Assembly (NCBI RefSeq): GCF_964355755.1
Contig: NC_092673.1
Coordinates: forward strand, 24,559,001-24,623,000
Source of the DNA: Antedon mediterranea
Lineage: Eukaryota > Echinodermata > Crinoidea > Comatulida > Antedonidae
Length of the DNA stretch: 64,000 bases
Direction of reading: 5' to 3'
The position numbers and the translations under genes were made by a program. Shown here piece after piece: positions 26,101 through 63,049 of this stretch. Position 1 is the stretch's first letter. The number at the start of each line of letters is the position of its first letter. Under the pieces are notes generated by a model. It was not told where the DNA came from and did no database searches. It saw only the letters and a list, made by a program, of their open reading frames with translations.

Positions 26101-29100
26101 CTCTAGGTGGGGTAGAGTAATTGACTAAGGAGTAGGGCGCCCGCATCAAATTAGAAAGTCAAAATCATAGAGGGGATCTGCTAATACTCTAGGGGGGGTA
26201 GAGTAATTGACTTCCTAGTTTGGAGGGGGCGCTGCTCCATGCTATGAAATGGCGTCGCCCAGTTTGACCTTTTAACCCTGTACTTCCGATACTGTGTTTT
26301 GAATGCAAATTGAAGAACAGGAGATTCTTGTGTTTTAAGTTCTTTGCCAACATGTTCTATTGGTTCTGGTGGTAGAACATGTCTACTTGGACAAGAATCA
26401 TAAACCATAATGCCAGTGTACAAAATTATTCTGGTTAGTTTTATAAAAATGTAGTAAACTATTTGAGGTTCTCTGCTGTCTTGTTCAATACAGCACTACC
26501 ATACACAGAAAACAAAAATGCTAGATAACTACCTGCCCACCACAATGTGACTGATTCTACAGCTCTGTCTACGCTGTCAAACTTTATGTGACAAAAAAAA
26601 TGTGATGTGCCTATATATAGACATGATGACATCATATCACTACCATATTTGAGCATCACTACCATATTTGGGCACACTTTTTTTGTCAAACTAGTTTGAT
26701 AGTGTAGACAGAGCTTTAGAAAAAAATATTTGTTGACATATTGAGATACTTATAAATTGCATGATTTTTTTTACTTTGCCAGATAATTTACTTTTATTCG
26801 GTGGGATTCAAGATCGTCAATCATCCATAATCGATCAAGATGGCCAATCAGTGGACAGCGACCTTGAGTCGTCTTACTCGTTTCAGGATGCCAAGCGTAA
26901 ACTGCGCATTGTTTTATGCGCTGCAGACTTCCACACCCTTCCTTGGTTGACAAACTTCTCGCACAGACACCGTGCACGCTCTATCATTGGTTGTGTCATT
27001 CAGAAAGACATTTCAAGTTATCCTGAGAATGAACTAATTGCGTTTCTAAAAGTTCAATTAGCTGAGGCTATAAATCTACAAAATAAATCGTTGATAGCAC
27101 AGTTACACGAAACGTTAAGATGCGTCAGCAACTTTGATGATGAGACGTAAGTTTAAGTATATCGTAGAATTCCTATATGACCCAATAAAGTGTCTCCTTA
27201 GTAGGGAATCCCCTTAAAAACTGTCCAGTTCTACTCTATGAGCTATGGTTACACAATCTTTTCTCAATCAAGCTTGTTCTGATGCAACAATTACACCAGT
27301 TAAACATCCAATAATTTCCCAATGACATCTATATCATGTGACTACCGTTGTATTCTGAAACCTATAGGAGTTAATGTTACATATGAAATCTTTGGTAATT
27401 GTAGATTTGTGTTGAGTAGACCTAGTCTGACTGTATAATCGGTACACGACGAAGTTCAATTACGTCAGATTAGTGGAAAACATCTGACCAATTAACAAAC
27501 TCTAGTTAATATTGTATGTTTTTTCTCATTTAAGAACCAAAAAGTTAGTGTCATCATTAACTGAAGACTATGAGAACAGAAGCCCTTACATCAGTTATTT
27601 AGTGATATCTCGTAAAGGACTTATAGCATCCAAGTCTCACCTTGAAAGGTTACTAGAACGAGTAGAAAGGTAAGGGTTACTGAAACAAACTTGACCAAAC
27701 ACTTGTTTGTCACTGTTTGTGTTGCCTGCCTACACTAGTTACTACATGGTGTCTATGTGTTCTCTCTAGGATCACATTTAAAAAAAGACTTACTTTACTA
27801 GCTTGAGTTCACTAACTTTAGCAATTTCAATTTCTGTATCTCCTTAATTTTCATTTATATTTGAATTCATGCAATGCACAAAAACAGAGACACTGCTTTG
27901 ATTGAATTATAAACATAAACAACTTCTAACTATAACAATTTATCAATATTGACAACCAGGGCAAGTGGCTACTTGTGCAAATTAACTGTGGTTGCTAGGG
28001 AAGCTTATCATAGGAGAAAACAACGAAAGTAATTTTATCATTAATTCAACTCTGAAACATGTTGTGACAGTTTAAAGTTTAATAAGCAATTTATATATCT
28101 TTTTTGCAGAGATAAATTTGTCAGTAATAAGTATTTCACATCTGTTTGTGTGAGACTTTTTCTGGGTCGCCAAGAAGATGCAATCTTGAAGTTCATAGGT
28201 GATTTCAAACGATTAACAGTTTCAGACGAAAAGGTGACTTTTATTAATCTATGATTTATGATAATTGCAGTTAAAAAATCAGGAGTTCATCTGTCACTCT
28301 TTATTAAATGCTCATTCCTCTGGGGGTCTGTGAGGCATGAGATACAATCTATGAGTCTCTTAATACTGAAAATTACAAAATAATAGCGATTCCTATTCAA
28401 ATGTTTCAGGACTAAAACTTATTTTCCCCTAAAAACATGAACAATTCAGATTATAAAATCAGTCTTTAAATAGGCCGTTTTGCAGTTTTAATGATAAACT
28501 TATTCACTTCTGTAAACAACAATTATTATTTCACTTATAAAAAGACGAAACAAGTATTTGGAAATGAAGTTTATTGTATTGTAAAGTGAATGAATATTGA
28601 ATATAGGCTGCTTGTTTTTATTTTGTATTCTCTCTTAATGTATATCCTTAACTTCAAACACACTTCAGGAAATATATAACTACATAATAATACAACAATA
28701 TGAATATCTATTTGCTTTTCTTTGCCAGATATGATTTTTATATCAACATTTTTTTTTTTTACATTATTATTAATAAATATTTTGTTTTTTTTAGACTGAT
28801 CTTGTTGAGGATTTTCTTAGCATTCTAAAAAATTGGATTCAACAGGATGCTATTTGGTCATGTAAGTTTGAAATAATTGTGTGCCTCTGACTTAAGACAG
28901 GACTTGAACCACAACCTCACAGTCACAAACAAGTCCTTTCACTCTATATGTTCTAAACATGTTATTATATTTTAAATCATTTGATCTATATATAGAGAGC
29001 ATGATTAATATATTTATTAAATAAATGACAAAGAATGTTCTAAAAATATTCCTGGAGTGTCCTTCATTTTTGTCATTACATCTGTCCAAACATTTTGGCA

Positions 29101-29145
29101 TTGCATATACTTGGTTATGGTTATTATACATGACTAATAGTTATG

Positions 29146-29189
<44 letters not shown>

Positions 29190-30820
29190 AAAAAATGTAT
29201 ATCATCTAGTGATATGATATTGCTTTATGGCCTATTGAATACACATTTAAAACCATAGTTAATGTACTTCCACAATCCAATCTTTGTCAGCTTTAGTGAC
29301 AATTGATATTCTAGGATATTGTAGGTTGGATTTGTTGAAGTTGCTTAAATGTTTTCTTTTTTTGTTTTTGTATGATTTGTGTATGGATTAAAGGAAATGA
29401 ATAAAGGAGATGAATAAAGGAGATGAATAAATATATTGATTGATTACCATTTTAAAGACAAGGGATAAACATTATATTAAAAAATATTACATTAAACTTT
29501 AAAATAATAATTCTTTTAAACAGCTGCTAGTGAGGCACAGAAATTGGACGCAGAGGTTGCTACGGAACGTGCGATAATGGGTCGTATTTACCAATTGGCT
29601 CTCTACCCTAATGCGGATGGTGATACTCATCGAGATCAGTAAGTAATTGTATACAATTTTAATTTTAATTGTCAATTTAAAGACTTGAGCTTTGCCTTAA
29701 TATCTGCTTGAACAGAAGATCAAATATCTAAATATATCTATCAGGATTTCATTGTCATTTCTAAACATTATCCATATTTGGTGTGTTTGCCGTATCACAC
29801 AAAATCATAGTGGGCAAAACTAAAACTGAAGCTGAACAGCGTTTATAACATTTCTACATCATTTGACAATCTATCTATATTTATTTGTATTCATTTTGTA
29901 TAGAGTGCTACATGAACATATTCAGCGGCTTTCAAAGGTAGTAACAGCTTCTCACAAAGCTTTACAGATTCCAGAGAAATATAGGAGGGAATCCCCCTGG
30001 CCAGCAGCACAAGCTGAGATTCTTAACATTAATGTGTACAAAGTAAGTATATTGCATCCACTTTTAAGCAGTTTGTATAGTTTTGTTGTAGTTGCTTTAA
30101 TATAATACTTAAAGATGTTTGTCCTCCAAAAACATGAAAAATAAAAATTAATAAAATAAATAGGCCATTTTGCAGTTTTAATATTATTCACTTTTATAAA
30201 AAAAAAAAAAAATGTTTAATTTTAACCCAAAACCATTGTCTTACAGACAATTTAAGTATTTTTTCTTTAAATTTTTTGTCCGGTAAATAATTGGGTTTTT
30301 TTTCGGATCCAATTTTTGGTCAAAGTGAATACCTATTATGTGACATTAAAATGGCATATTGAGGAGACAATTTTTTTAATGATATGCACGTCTAGAAATT
30401 GAACACTGCCAGTATGAGTTTGTCTGGACCAATGCATTAATTTTAAGTATCTAAAATTTCACTATTCAAGCAATCGTCATCAAATCAATCAATCTATCAA
30501 CAAACTATTTAAATATAACAGATGCTTTAAATCTTTTCTTTCTCCAGACACCAAAAGATAAACTACAGTGTGTTTTGCGCTGCTGCTCGATCGTTATGAA
30601 CCTGCTGAACATGGCAAGCGACAATTCAGTGCCAGGGGCCGACGATTTTGTACCCGTAATGGTGTTCGTCTTGATCAAAGCTAACCCGCCAAGCCTTCTC
30701 TCAACCGTGCAGTACGTCAACAGTTTCTATGATAACAGATTAAGCGGTGAGGAGATGTATTGGTGGATGCAGTTCTCGGCAGCGATTGAATTTATCAAGA
30801 CTATCGACGACCGGAAATGA
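10003..30820 (+). CDS. GAPVD1: GAPVD1: RasGAP and VPS9 (Rab5 GEF) endocytic regulator, complete
   Basis: Orthologue of GAPVD1/RAP6/RME-6, which activates Rab5 through its VPS9 domain on endocytic membranes and has a Ras GAP-type N-terminus. Exons: 10003-11112, 12668-12802, 13405-13585, 14289-14461, 15222-15375, 16014-16244, 17083-17346, 17794-17945, 19622-20695, (21514-21561 doubtful), 24264-24309, 24768-24908, 25440-25565, 26783-27146, 27535-27669, 28110-28233, 28795-28861, 29524-29638, 29904-30042, 30548-30820 (TGA). All phases close. The product is about 1,667 or 1,683 residues depending on the 48 nt exon, somewhat longer than vertebrate forms through the middle region. Family landmarks: HLKQERLYV near the N-terminus, VLVISLG, two SxTWSxDV repeats, PWW, EDILDKYR, and a near-identical C-terminus ending IKTIDDRK. 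Confidence 0.95.
12668..12802 (+). CDS. GAPVD1: GAPVD1 exon: end of RasGAP region
   Basis: Phase 0 in and out, 45 codons. The segment YLDTVI...GMTRSVSLICESELYNM aligns with the family block after the RasGAP core (FLDVVI...GLSRTVVYIT). Acceptor TTCTTTTAG, donor GTAGTA. Confidence 0.85.
13348..13379. repeat. Perfect 13 bp hairpin before the exon at 13405
   Basis: TAGGTGATCATTT and AAATGATCACCTA are exact reverse complements around a 6 nt loop (TATTCT). The 3' edge is 25 nt upstream of the acceptor AG, so the stem covers the usual branch-point window. Confidence 0.8.
13713..13916. mobile_element. MITE family A, copy 2 (with extra 3' sequence)
   Basis: The core runs from GTGATGTGCC through GGACATGATGATGTCATATC to CTACCATATTTGGGCAC. 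The right end is stretched by about 60 bp before GTGTAGACAGAGC. It starts 127 bp after the exon ending at 13585. Confidence 0.75.
14499..14684. mobile_element. MITE family A, copy 3 (three internal units)
   Basis: Good termini (GCTCTGTTTACACTATCAAA and GATAGTATAGACAGAGC) with three successive AAATATGGTAGTRATATG units, the highest number in this window. It begins 37 bp after the exon ending at 14461. Confidence 0.88.
14966..15189 (-). mobile_element. tRNA-derived SINE, family B, copy 1
   Basis: On the minus strand it reads TGGAGCTGTAGTTTGGTGG (A-box region), then CCAGGTTCAATCC (B box), a CCTCAAATGAGACTTAG body and an A-rich tail. Its 5' end lies 32 bp upstream of the exon at 15222, partly replacing the usual sequence before the acceptor. 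Confidence 0.75.
15834..15984. mobile_element. MITE family A, copy 4
   Basis: It starts AAAGCTCTGTCCACACTATC and ends AACAGAGCTT, with two central AAATATGG units. It ends 29 bp before the exon at 16014, inside the region expected to hold the branch point and pyrimidine tract. Confidence 0.83.
16752..16901. mobile_element. MITE family A, copy 5
   Basis: AAAGCTCTGTCTACACTATC and GATAGTGTAGACAGAGC termini. The core is in the opposite orientation to copies 3 and 4. It lies 181 bp before the exon at 17083. Confidence 0.85.
17083..17346 (+). CDS. GAPVD1: GAPVD1 exon with duplicated SxTWSxDV motif
   Basis: Phase 1 in and out, 264 bp. It encodes SDTWSTDVIESD and, later, SETWSVDVLQSDSEA. This repeated acidic motif also occurs twice in the vertebrate protein, so it is an old feature of the middle region. 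Function not known to me. Confidence 0.9.
17383..17535. mobile_element. MITE family A, copy 6
   Basis: Termini AGCTCTGTCTACACTATCAA and GATAGTGTAGACAGCGCTT. It begins 36 bp after the exon ending at 17346. Confidence 0.85.
18541..18604. mobile_element. MITE family A, copy 7 (core only)
   Basis: Only the GTGATGTGCCCATATATGG to GGGCATATCACTACC core remains; no terminal repeats. It is the one copy far from an exon (about 600 bp). Confidence 0.65.
18605..19621. other. GAPVD1 intron sequence with retrotransposon-tail-like parts
   Basis: AT-rich. A stretch at about 18890-19060 (TTTATTTATTTATTC, then TGGATTGCATTTTTGG) looks like the reverse complement of a non-LTR element 3' end. No exon recognised. 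Confidence 0.35.
19622..20695 (+). CDS. GAPVD1: GAPVD1 large middle exon with NPF and DPF motifs
   Basis: Largest internal exon, 1,074 bp, phase 0 in and out, acceptor CTAATAG and donor GCT|GTAAGT. It encodes a low-complexity, Ser/Asn/Asp-rich, probably disordered region. Asn-Pro-Phe triplets occur at about residues 964, 999 and 1008, and Asp-Pro-Phe at about 893. NPF binds EH domains and DPF binds the AP-2 appendage in known endocytic proteins, so these fit GAPVD1's clathrin-linked role; actual binding is inference. The C-terminal part is Ser-rich (SFTSSGSLSSASG). Confidence 0.9.
21514..21561 (+). CDS. GAPVD1: Possible 48 nt GAPVD1 cassette exon
   Basis: It follows a TTTTCAG acceptor, is open for 16 codons (NNQQMKAKTMKARNLK) and keeps phase 0 on both sides, so it can be included or skipped. 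The donor (AAG|GTTGAC) is weak, and I see no clear family counterpart. Confidence 0.35.
21562..24263. other. Long GAPVD1 intron, AT-rich, no recognised element
   Basis: About 2.7 kb with long A and T runs and a CACTCACT-type simple stretch just before it. One open stretch at about 22425-22493 looks peptide-like but lacks a usable acceptor in phase. No MITE copy is present. Confidence 0.4.
24264..25565 (+). CDS. GAPVD1: GAPVD1 exons 24264-24309, 24768-24908, 25440-25565
   Basis: Three small exons joined by phase-1 introns. The first holds the conserved PWWKN motif (PWWRKR in vertebrates), the second a Lys-rich linker, the third SSVPDTTSEDILDKYRG, matching the family motif EDILDKYR. These anchor the order of the middle region. 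Confidence 0.88.
25727..25898. repeat. Cluster of TTCTATAGAA palindromes
   Basis: Five exact TTCTATAGAA decamers, at 25727, 25796, 25837, 25869 and 25889, with further imperfect TCTATAGA variants between them, inside a GAPVD1 intron. Confidence 0.8.
26043..26213. repeat. 86 bp tandem duplication
   Basis: A block starting GGAGTAGGGCGCCCGCATCA and ending GTAGAGTAATTGACT occurs twice head to tail at 26043 and 26129, with very few differences. The low divergence suggests a recent event. Confidence 0.85.
26351..26425 (+). mobile_element. SINE family A fragment
   Basis: Body only: TTCTATTGGTTCTGGTGGT, GGACAAGAATCATAAACC, CAGTGTACA. The tRNA-derived head is missing. Confidence 0.6.
26561..26717. 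mobile_element. MITE family A, copy 8
   Basis: Near-complete: AGCTCTGTCTACGCTGTCAA to TTTGATAGTGTAGACAGAGC. It ends 65 bp before the exon at 26783. Confidence 0.87.
26783..28861 (+). CDS. GAPVD1: GAPVD1 exons 26783-27146, 27535-27669, 28110-28233, 28795-28861
   Basis: Helical region before the VPS9 domain. Landmarks shared with vertebrate GAPVD1: DAKRKLRIVLC, ADFHTLPWLT, the RSPYISYLVISRKGL block, HLERLLERV, and NKYFTSVCVRLFL. Intron phases 2, 2, 0 and 1 follow in order and close exactly. Confidence 0.92.
29146..29188. repeat. (ATT)n microsatellite
   Basis: About 14 uninterrupted ATT triplets in a GAPVD1 intron; the apparent tyrosine run in one frame is this repeat. Confidence 0.95.
29385..29440 (+). 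mobile_element. Probable non-LTR retrotransposon 3' tail
   Basis: Three copies of AATAAAGGAGATG-type sequence following ATTTGTGTATGG. Short tandem tails instead of poly(A) are typical of CR1/L2-like elements; no coding part remains. Confidence 0.4.
29524..30820 (+). CDS. GAPVD1: GAPVD1 exons 29524-29638, 29904-30042, 30548-30820: VPS9 domain and stop
   Basis: Encodes the catalytic Rab5 exchange domain. Conserved blocks: LHEHIQRLSKVV, ALQIPEKYR, PWPAAQAEI, SVPGADDFVPVMVFVLIKAN, PPSLLSTVQYV, GEEMYWWMQF and the terminal IKTIDDRK. The Asp of GADDF and the Tyr of VQY are the positions known to be critical in VPS9 domains. This is the most conserved part of the window. Confidence 0.96.
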
Positions 30821-30846
30821 ATACAATGTATCTGTATCAAAGTTTT

Positions 30847-30963
30847 TTGTCCATCCACACTATCAAACTGTATGTGATGTGATGTGATGTGTCCATATAT
30901 GGACATGATGACATCATATCACTACCATATTTGGGTATATCACTACCATATTTAGACACACTC
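30847..30963. mobile_element. MITE family A, copy 9 (right end lost)
   Basis: TCCACACTATCAAACT, then a GTGATGTGATGTGATGTG stutter and the core through ACCATATTTAGACACAC. It starts 26 bp after the GAPVD1 stop, so probably within its 3' UTR. Confidence 0.8.
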
Positions 30964-33900
30964 TCTGTAGGTACAGTTAAAAATGGCTTTATTAAGTAAC
31001 TCTTGATTTGGGATGTATTGGACTTGGCTGTTTTGAGCATATAATAAGCAGATCTATATCCTCCAGCTCCTCGATGTTTGTATGCGAACATTGGGAGCAG
31101 ATCACTGCAAGGTGACCAGTCAATTATGTCTTCTTAATTTGTTGCCAGTCATCATCTGGACCTGCAAACCACCAAGTGTGCACAATGAATAAACATGACC
31201 AAACTTTTTCCTAGGTCATTGTGAATCATAAGCTCCTCGTCGTATTTACTTAACTTGTCCAGGTGCTCCAATCATTTTCTTTGTCCCAACACTTTTTCTG
31301 GCAGTGTAATAAGATGCAAATGGAGATTAGTAAAATAAGATGAAAAGGTTGAATTTTAGTGCTAGATTAAGTACTAATAAATAACTACTGATTAGTATGA
31401 CTTTATTGATTGAATTATTTTATTAATTACTTTTGATAAAGGTGTACACAAATGTAAGCAATACTAAAACTTATAAGCAATTTTTGTCATTTAGTACTTT
31501 CTCAATTATTTAGACTTAATTTTTTTTTTAAATAAATATTTAAATTAATTGATTTAATTATTAATAATTTGATTGATTTCTTGTAGTCAGCAATTAGGAA
31601 CATTGTTAACTTGTATTTTTAATTTATCAAATTCTAAATGCTTTATGTAACATTTTTTTTTAAACCTTTTTTTACCGATAAGATGATATTACAAAATTAT
31701 ACTATATTTAATAGAAATGATTTGACTTAGTAGACAGTTTTACTTTCCTGTGTAATTATCAATTCTGATTTGTAAACACTTGTTTTCATATGTCAATTGC
31801 GGTAGATTTATTTGGTATTATTTTTGGGTGATATATTTTTTTTCCATTCTCTTCCAACCTCTTTTGCATAACATTTATGCATCGAATAAGAATTAAATAT
31901 TTTTGAGGTAAAAAAAACGTTATTGCTATAAAATTTAGATACTACAGTATTGTGTTTGAACTATTTTGAAAATGATTTTTTTTCTCTGACCGTACAAACA
32001 TTGCCCATCAATTAGATAGATATATTCCCGAGTGGATTATTTCTTTATTTGATTTTATGACCTATATTGGTTTGTAGACAATCAAATGTTAACAATACAG
32101 ATTTTCTCTAAAATAGGTTGTGAATGATGTTTGCACTGTAGGACTTTTTTTTCTAGAAGTTAGAAGACTGTTATTTGTAAACTTTTTATGAATGTGTTGT
32201 AAGCACACGCCTTACAAATACAGAAGTTTAGAATGTGTCCAAAATTTTTTTTAAAACAAAATGTATTCCTATACATATGCAGCAGCAGAATGAATCATAT
32301 TGAAAGAATTTTTAGTACAGATTTTACACCTGGCCAGTATGGTAATAATGTAAAGATATTCCAATTAATATATGTAAATTAAGTACTTCGAATATATTAT
32401 TCTGTTAAAGATATATATATATATCCATCTTACACTCCTATTATAAAAAAGAAATGATAAACTTTTCCCAACAGACATAGAAAATATATTTTTATTATCT
32501 TATAATGTAAAATGAATGTTAACATTCATAACATGAATGTTTCATATGTTGTGACATTATAATATGTAAATGTTTAGTAGCTTAATGTTATCTGCCTTCA
32601 TCCCTTCCATACAACAAAAAATGTGATAAACTTGCCCAATTTTGTTTAACCACACCAGGTTTTACTATCAACAGCTGTTTGATCAGTGAGAGGAAATAAT
32701 TTCATTTTTTTATTTATGTAATTTGGTGCTGTATATCTAATATTGAGAATTTAATTACCGTAATAATAGTCAACACTGCCAACATTGTAATAGCTGCCGC
32801 CAAAAATAGTAGAGGTAAAACGTGTAGCTTTGTGTATTTTAATACTATGTTGGCTCCATATTAGATTACCTGTATGTTTATCCAGTTAATCAAAACTGTT
32901 TGTGATCTTTTTAAAAACACCCAATCACAATTTTATTACAAAGAAATCAGAAAATCATCATTTTTGGGATATTAATTTTTCTTTTTTTATTTCCATACAG
33001 TTTTATTACAGACAGTAGCATAAATATTTAATACACTAGTTTTTAATTTGGTAACCCTTTGTTTTATCAACTGTATATTATATTATTTTTAATTATATAT
33101 TATAGAACACCTCCATATTGAGACACTCCTATTCAGGGGACACTTATTCAGGTGACACCTATATTAAGTGACAAAACTTTCCTATTAAACAAACATGGAT
33201 GAATAGGTTTAAACCCCATTCAAGGGTCACACTTTGTTGAGTCCCAAAGTTGTCCCCTTATTAGGAGTTCGCCTGGAGTTTAATTTGTATTTTGATTTAT
33301 AAATGTAATGCTATTGGTTAGTCAATTTGAGTTAATTCAATTGGGTTCTTTTAAGTACTATTTTTAAAATTTAAGAAAAAATTTTTTAAGAAAATACAAT
33401 TTTTGGATTATATATTCTCTGGAAATATTATGTAATATATTTAGTATAATATTTGTTTATCGATGCTGGCGTCAAAAGGCTTTAAAAGTCTTTGCTAGTG
33501 ACCTGTATTCCACTCAACACAATGCAATAAGGATAATGCACTGTGTTGTGTAGAATGGAATATACATGCCATAGTTTCAATTAACCAAGAAGGTACATAT
33601 AAATATTATTTCATGATAATAGAAAAGTGTAAAAATTGTGGTTTATGTATGCTGTATGATTTTCTTTTCTTGGGTACATTACGTTTATGTATGACTGATT
33701 TGTGTTTTAGCCTAGCACCGTTATTTGTATAAATCGTACTCTGTATTGAAAAAGCTCTTTTTACTGTGTGCAGTATGTTTTGCTGAAAGGCAGTTTCAAT
33801 CAGTCTTTTAAAATGCTTGTGCTAGATATATTTAATGTGAAATATATAGAAATAAAAATTTACAAAAAGTGGAAGAATGTTTAATAATGTTTATTTTTTA

Positions 33901-34250
33901 GTTTTTAAAGTGTATTAAAAAATGTTATACTTAAACAGGAAACTTTTTATAGGAAGTTTGGACAGATTTTATAGAGGTGCGGATATGTTATGCAATTGTT
34001 TTTTTTATGACACATGCTATACATGCTATCAAAATAAATTTAATTTTGATTTAAAAGTATAAAAATGACTCAGAATGTTTAATTAATTAATATTATTTAT
34101 CAAAAACACATTGTATTGAGAACTCATTATGGAGCACAAAGCAAAATAATAATGAATTTATTATAATTATAGATTTTAAATTTGTTTTTATTGAACATAA
34201 ACAAGACAATAATAAAATTGTATTTCACGCCCTCTATTTTCTTGAATGAT
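30964..34250. other. GAPVD1 3' UTR / intergenic
   Basis: No reading frame. AATAAA candidates are at about 31376-31381 and 33851-33856, the latter followed by a GT-rich stretch; which one ends the GAPVD1 transcript cannot be told. A copy of the dispersed CTATTCAGGGGACAC repeat is at 33104-33281. Confidence 0.4.
33104..33281. repeat. Dispersed GGGGACAC repeat
   Basis: AGAACACCTCCATATTGAG...CTCCTATTCAGGGGACAC...GTCCCAAAGTTGTCCCC. Related fragments are near 13077-13171, 14875-14962, 27172-27225, 59558-59618, 60798-60925, 62232-62325 and 63361-63535. The same motif is expanded in the minisatellite at 62.3 kb. Confidence 0.65.
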
Positions 34251-34329
34251 GAACACCCGAGTTGATTGAACGCATGCGCTGCATAGAAAGTTTGTGGTTG
34301 CCGAGTGCTACTAGAGTGCTGCTGACAAG
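34251..34329 (+). promoter_or_regulatory. Candidate STKLD1 promoter with NRF1-like site
   Basis: GCATGCGC at 34272-34279, about 50 bp before the ATG, matches the core of the NRF1 consensus, which is common in short TATA-less metazoan promoters. An in-frame TAG lies five codons before the ATG at 34330, supporting that start. Confidence 0.45.
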
Positions 34330-61201
<26,872 letters not shown>

Positions 61202-62325
61202 AGAGAGGTTACCAAATAAGGAATTGGCTGCAACTTCAATCATTAGTATTGCACATGTGTAAATGTCATACTCGCATTTAACAATATCATTTAATTTTTT
61301 TTTCATTTAATAACTACTATTGAGTGGATGGGCTTATTAGAATTATGTTATTTAAAGTTTGTTAATAACTGAAATGAGTTATTCAAAATATGTTCAAGAG
61401 AAGTAAATTAGGAATTGTAAATGGTTGAACAAGTGCGGCACTATTTACAGTATTCTTTGAGGTCTCAAGCAGTGGTTTGTTTTGATCAAATCCATCCTCA
61501 TTTGAGGAAGTTTTGTTCAGGTCCTCCTCCACGTACCACAGCTTACCGTGAATGACAGATGGACCAGCCAGGGTAATTCGGAAAGATGCACTGGGTGCTT
61601 TAAAGTACACACTAGCCAGATGTACACACTAGCCAGATGTACACACTAAACCGCCAGTTTTAAGCCTACCATCAGAACTAATGTCAGGAAGACCCTAGAC
61701 CATGTGCTGTTTTGACGCCTCTGCTTTATCCAGCCACTCGACTGTGCCATTTTAAAACTTCTGTATGTAGTCTACAATGGTGGATAAATGCCTAGATCTG
61801 AAAAATGCGTAAATCTTTTAGTTTTTGATGTTGAATTTTTATTTGACTGGAGCTGCTGTGGTCATTTGTTTATCATTTACGATTGTCTCCCTTTAGGCCC
61901 TTTGTTCATACAATTAATTCTACACAGGGAAAAAAATAGCACTTACATTTATTATCACAGAATAGCAGCCTAATTTCCTTAATGTCATCTTTGTGTTAAC
62001 AGCATTTATTTAATCTTTTAATACTAAATTATAAAAACATCCGTTGTTGATTAACTTCATAGATAATTTTTTGTTTTTATGATTTTACTTGCCATTGTTA
62101 TTTGAAATATTTTATTAATTTCTAATTTTATGAATTCATTATTGTGAATATGCGATAATATATTTTATTTTTTAATTGCATTTGAGGTTATTCATTATTA
62201 TATTAAGCATCCTTTCTGACATTTATTATAGCAGAGCACCTCCTTGGAGATATCCCTATTAAGAGGATAAATTCCTGTGAAAAAAACAAGAGCATTTATA
62301 TGTTTTAAAACTTTGGCAAACCCCT
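61202..62325. other. STKLD1 3' UTR / downstream intergenic
   Basis: No frame. A tandem CACACTAGCCAGATGTACA pair lies near 61607-61645 with a CTTTAAAGTACAC motif reminiscent of the family-A SINE body. The 3' limit of the transcript cannot be placed. Confidence 0.35.
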
Positions 62326-63049
62326 GTTCAAGAGGTACTCTTATTAAGGGGACACACTATTAAAGTGACACCCTATTAAGGAAACACCCTATTAAGGAAA
62401 CACCCTATTTAAGGCAAAATCCTATTTAAGGGACACCCTATTAAAGGAACACCCTATTAAAGGGAAACCCTATTAAGGGAACACCCTATTATGGGAACAC
62501 CCTATTATGGGAACACCCTATTATGGGAACACCCTATTAAGGGAACACCCTATTAAGGGAACACCATATTAAGGGGGCACCCTATTAAATGAACACCCTA
62601 TTAAAGGGAACACCCTATTAAGGGAACACCCTATTATGGGAACACCCTATTATGGGAACACCCTATTAAGGGAACACCCTATTAAGGGAACTCCCTATTA
62701 AGAGGATGCCCTATTATGGGAACACCCTATTAAGGGAACACCCTATTAAGAGGATGCCCTATTAAGGGAACACCCTATTAAGGGAACACCCTATTAAGGG
62801 GACACCCTATTAAGGGAACACCCTATTAAGGGAACACCCTATTAAGAGGATGCCCTATTAAGGGAACACCCTATTAAGGGAACACCCTATTAAGGGAACA
62901 CCCTATTAAGGGAACACCCTATTATGGGAACACCCTATTAAGGGAACACCCTATTAAGAGGATGCCCTATTAAGGGAACACCCTATTAAGGGAACACCCT
63001 ATTAAATGAACACCCTATTAAGGGAACACCCTATTAAGGGGACACCCTG
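62326..63049. repeat. Minisatellite, about 45 units of 16 bp
   Basis: Head-to-tail units of consensus AAGGGAACACCCTATT with variants ATGGGAACACCCTATT, AAGGGGACACCCTATT and AAGAGGATGCCCTATT. The AAGAGGATGCC variant recurs at about 62700, 62748, 62844 and 62956, spaced by multiples of 16. Flanked on both sides by the dispersed GGGGACAC repeat from which it seems to derive. Confidence 0.95.

Noticed and set aside
29025-29258. Open frame with a long tyrosine run
   Set aside because: It is the translation of the (ATT)n microsatellite.
62326-63049. CRISPR-like array
   Set aside because: Units are directly adjacent 16 bp repeats with no unique spacers, in a eukaryotic genome; it is a minisatellite.
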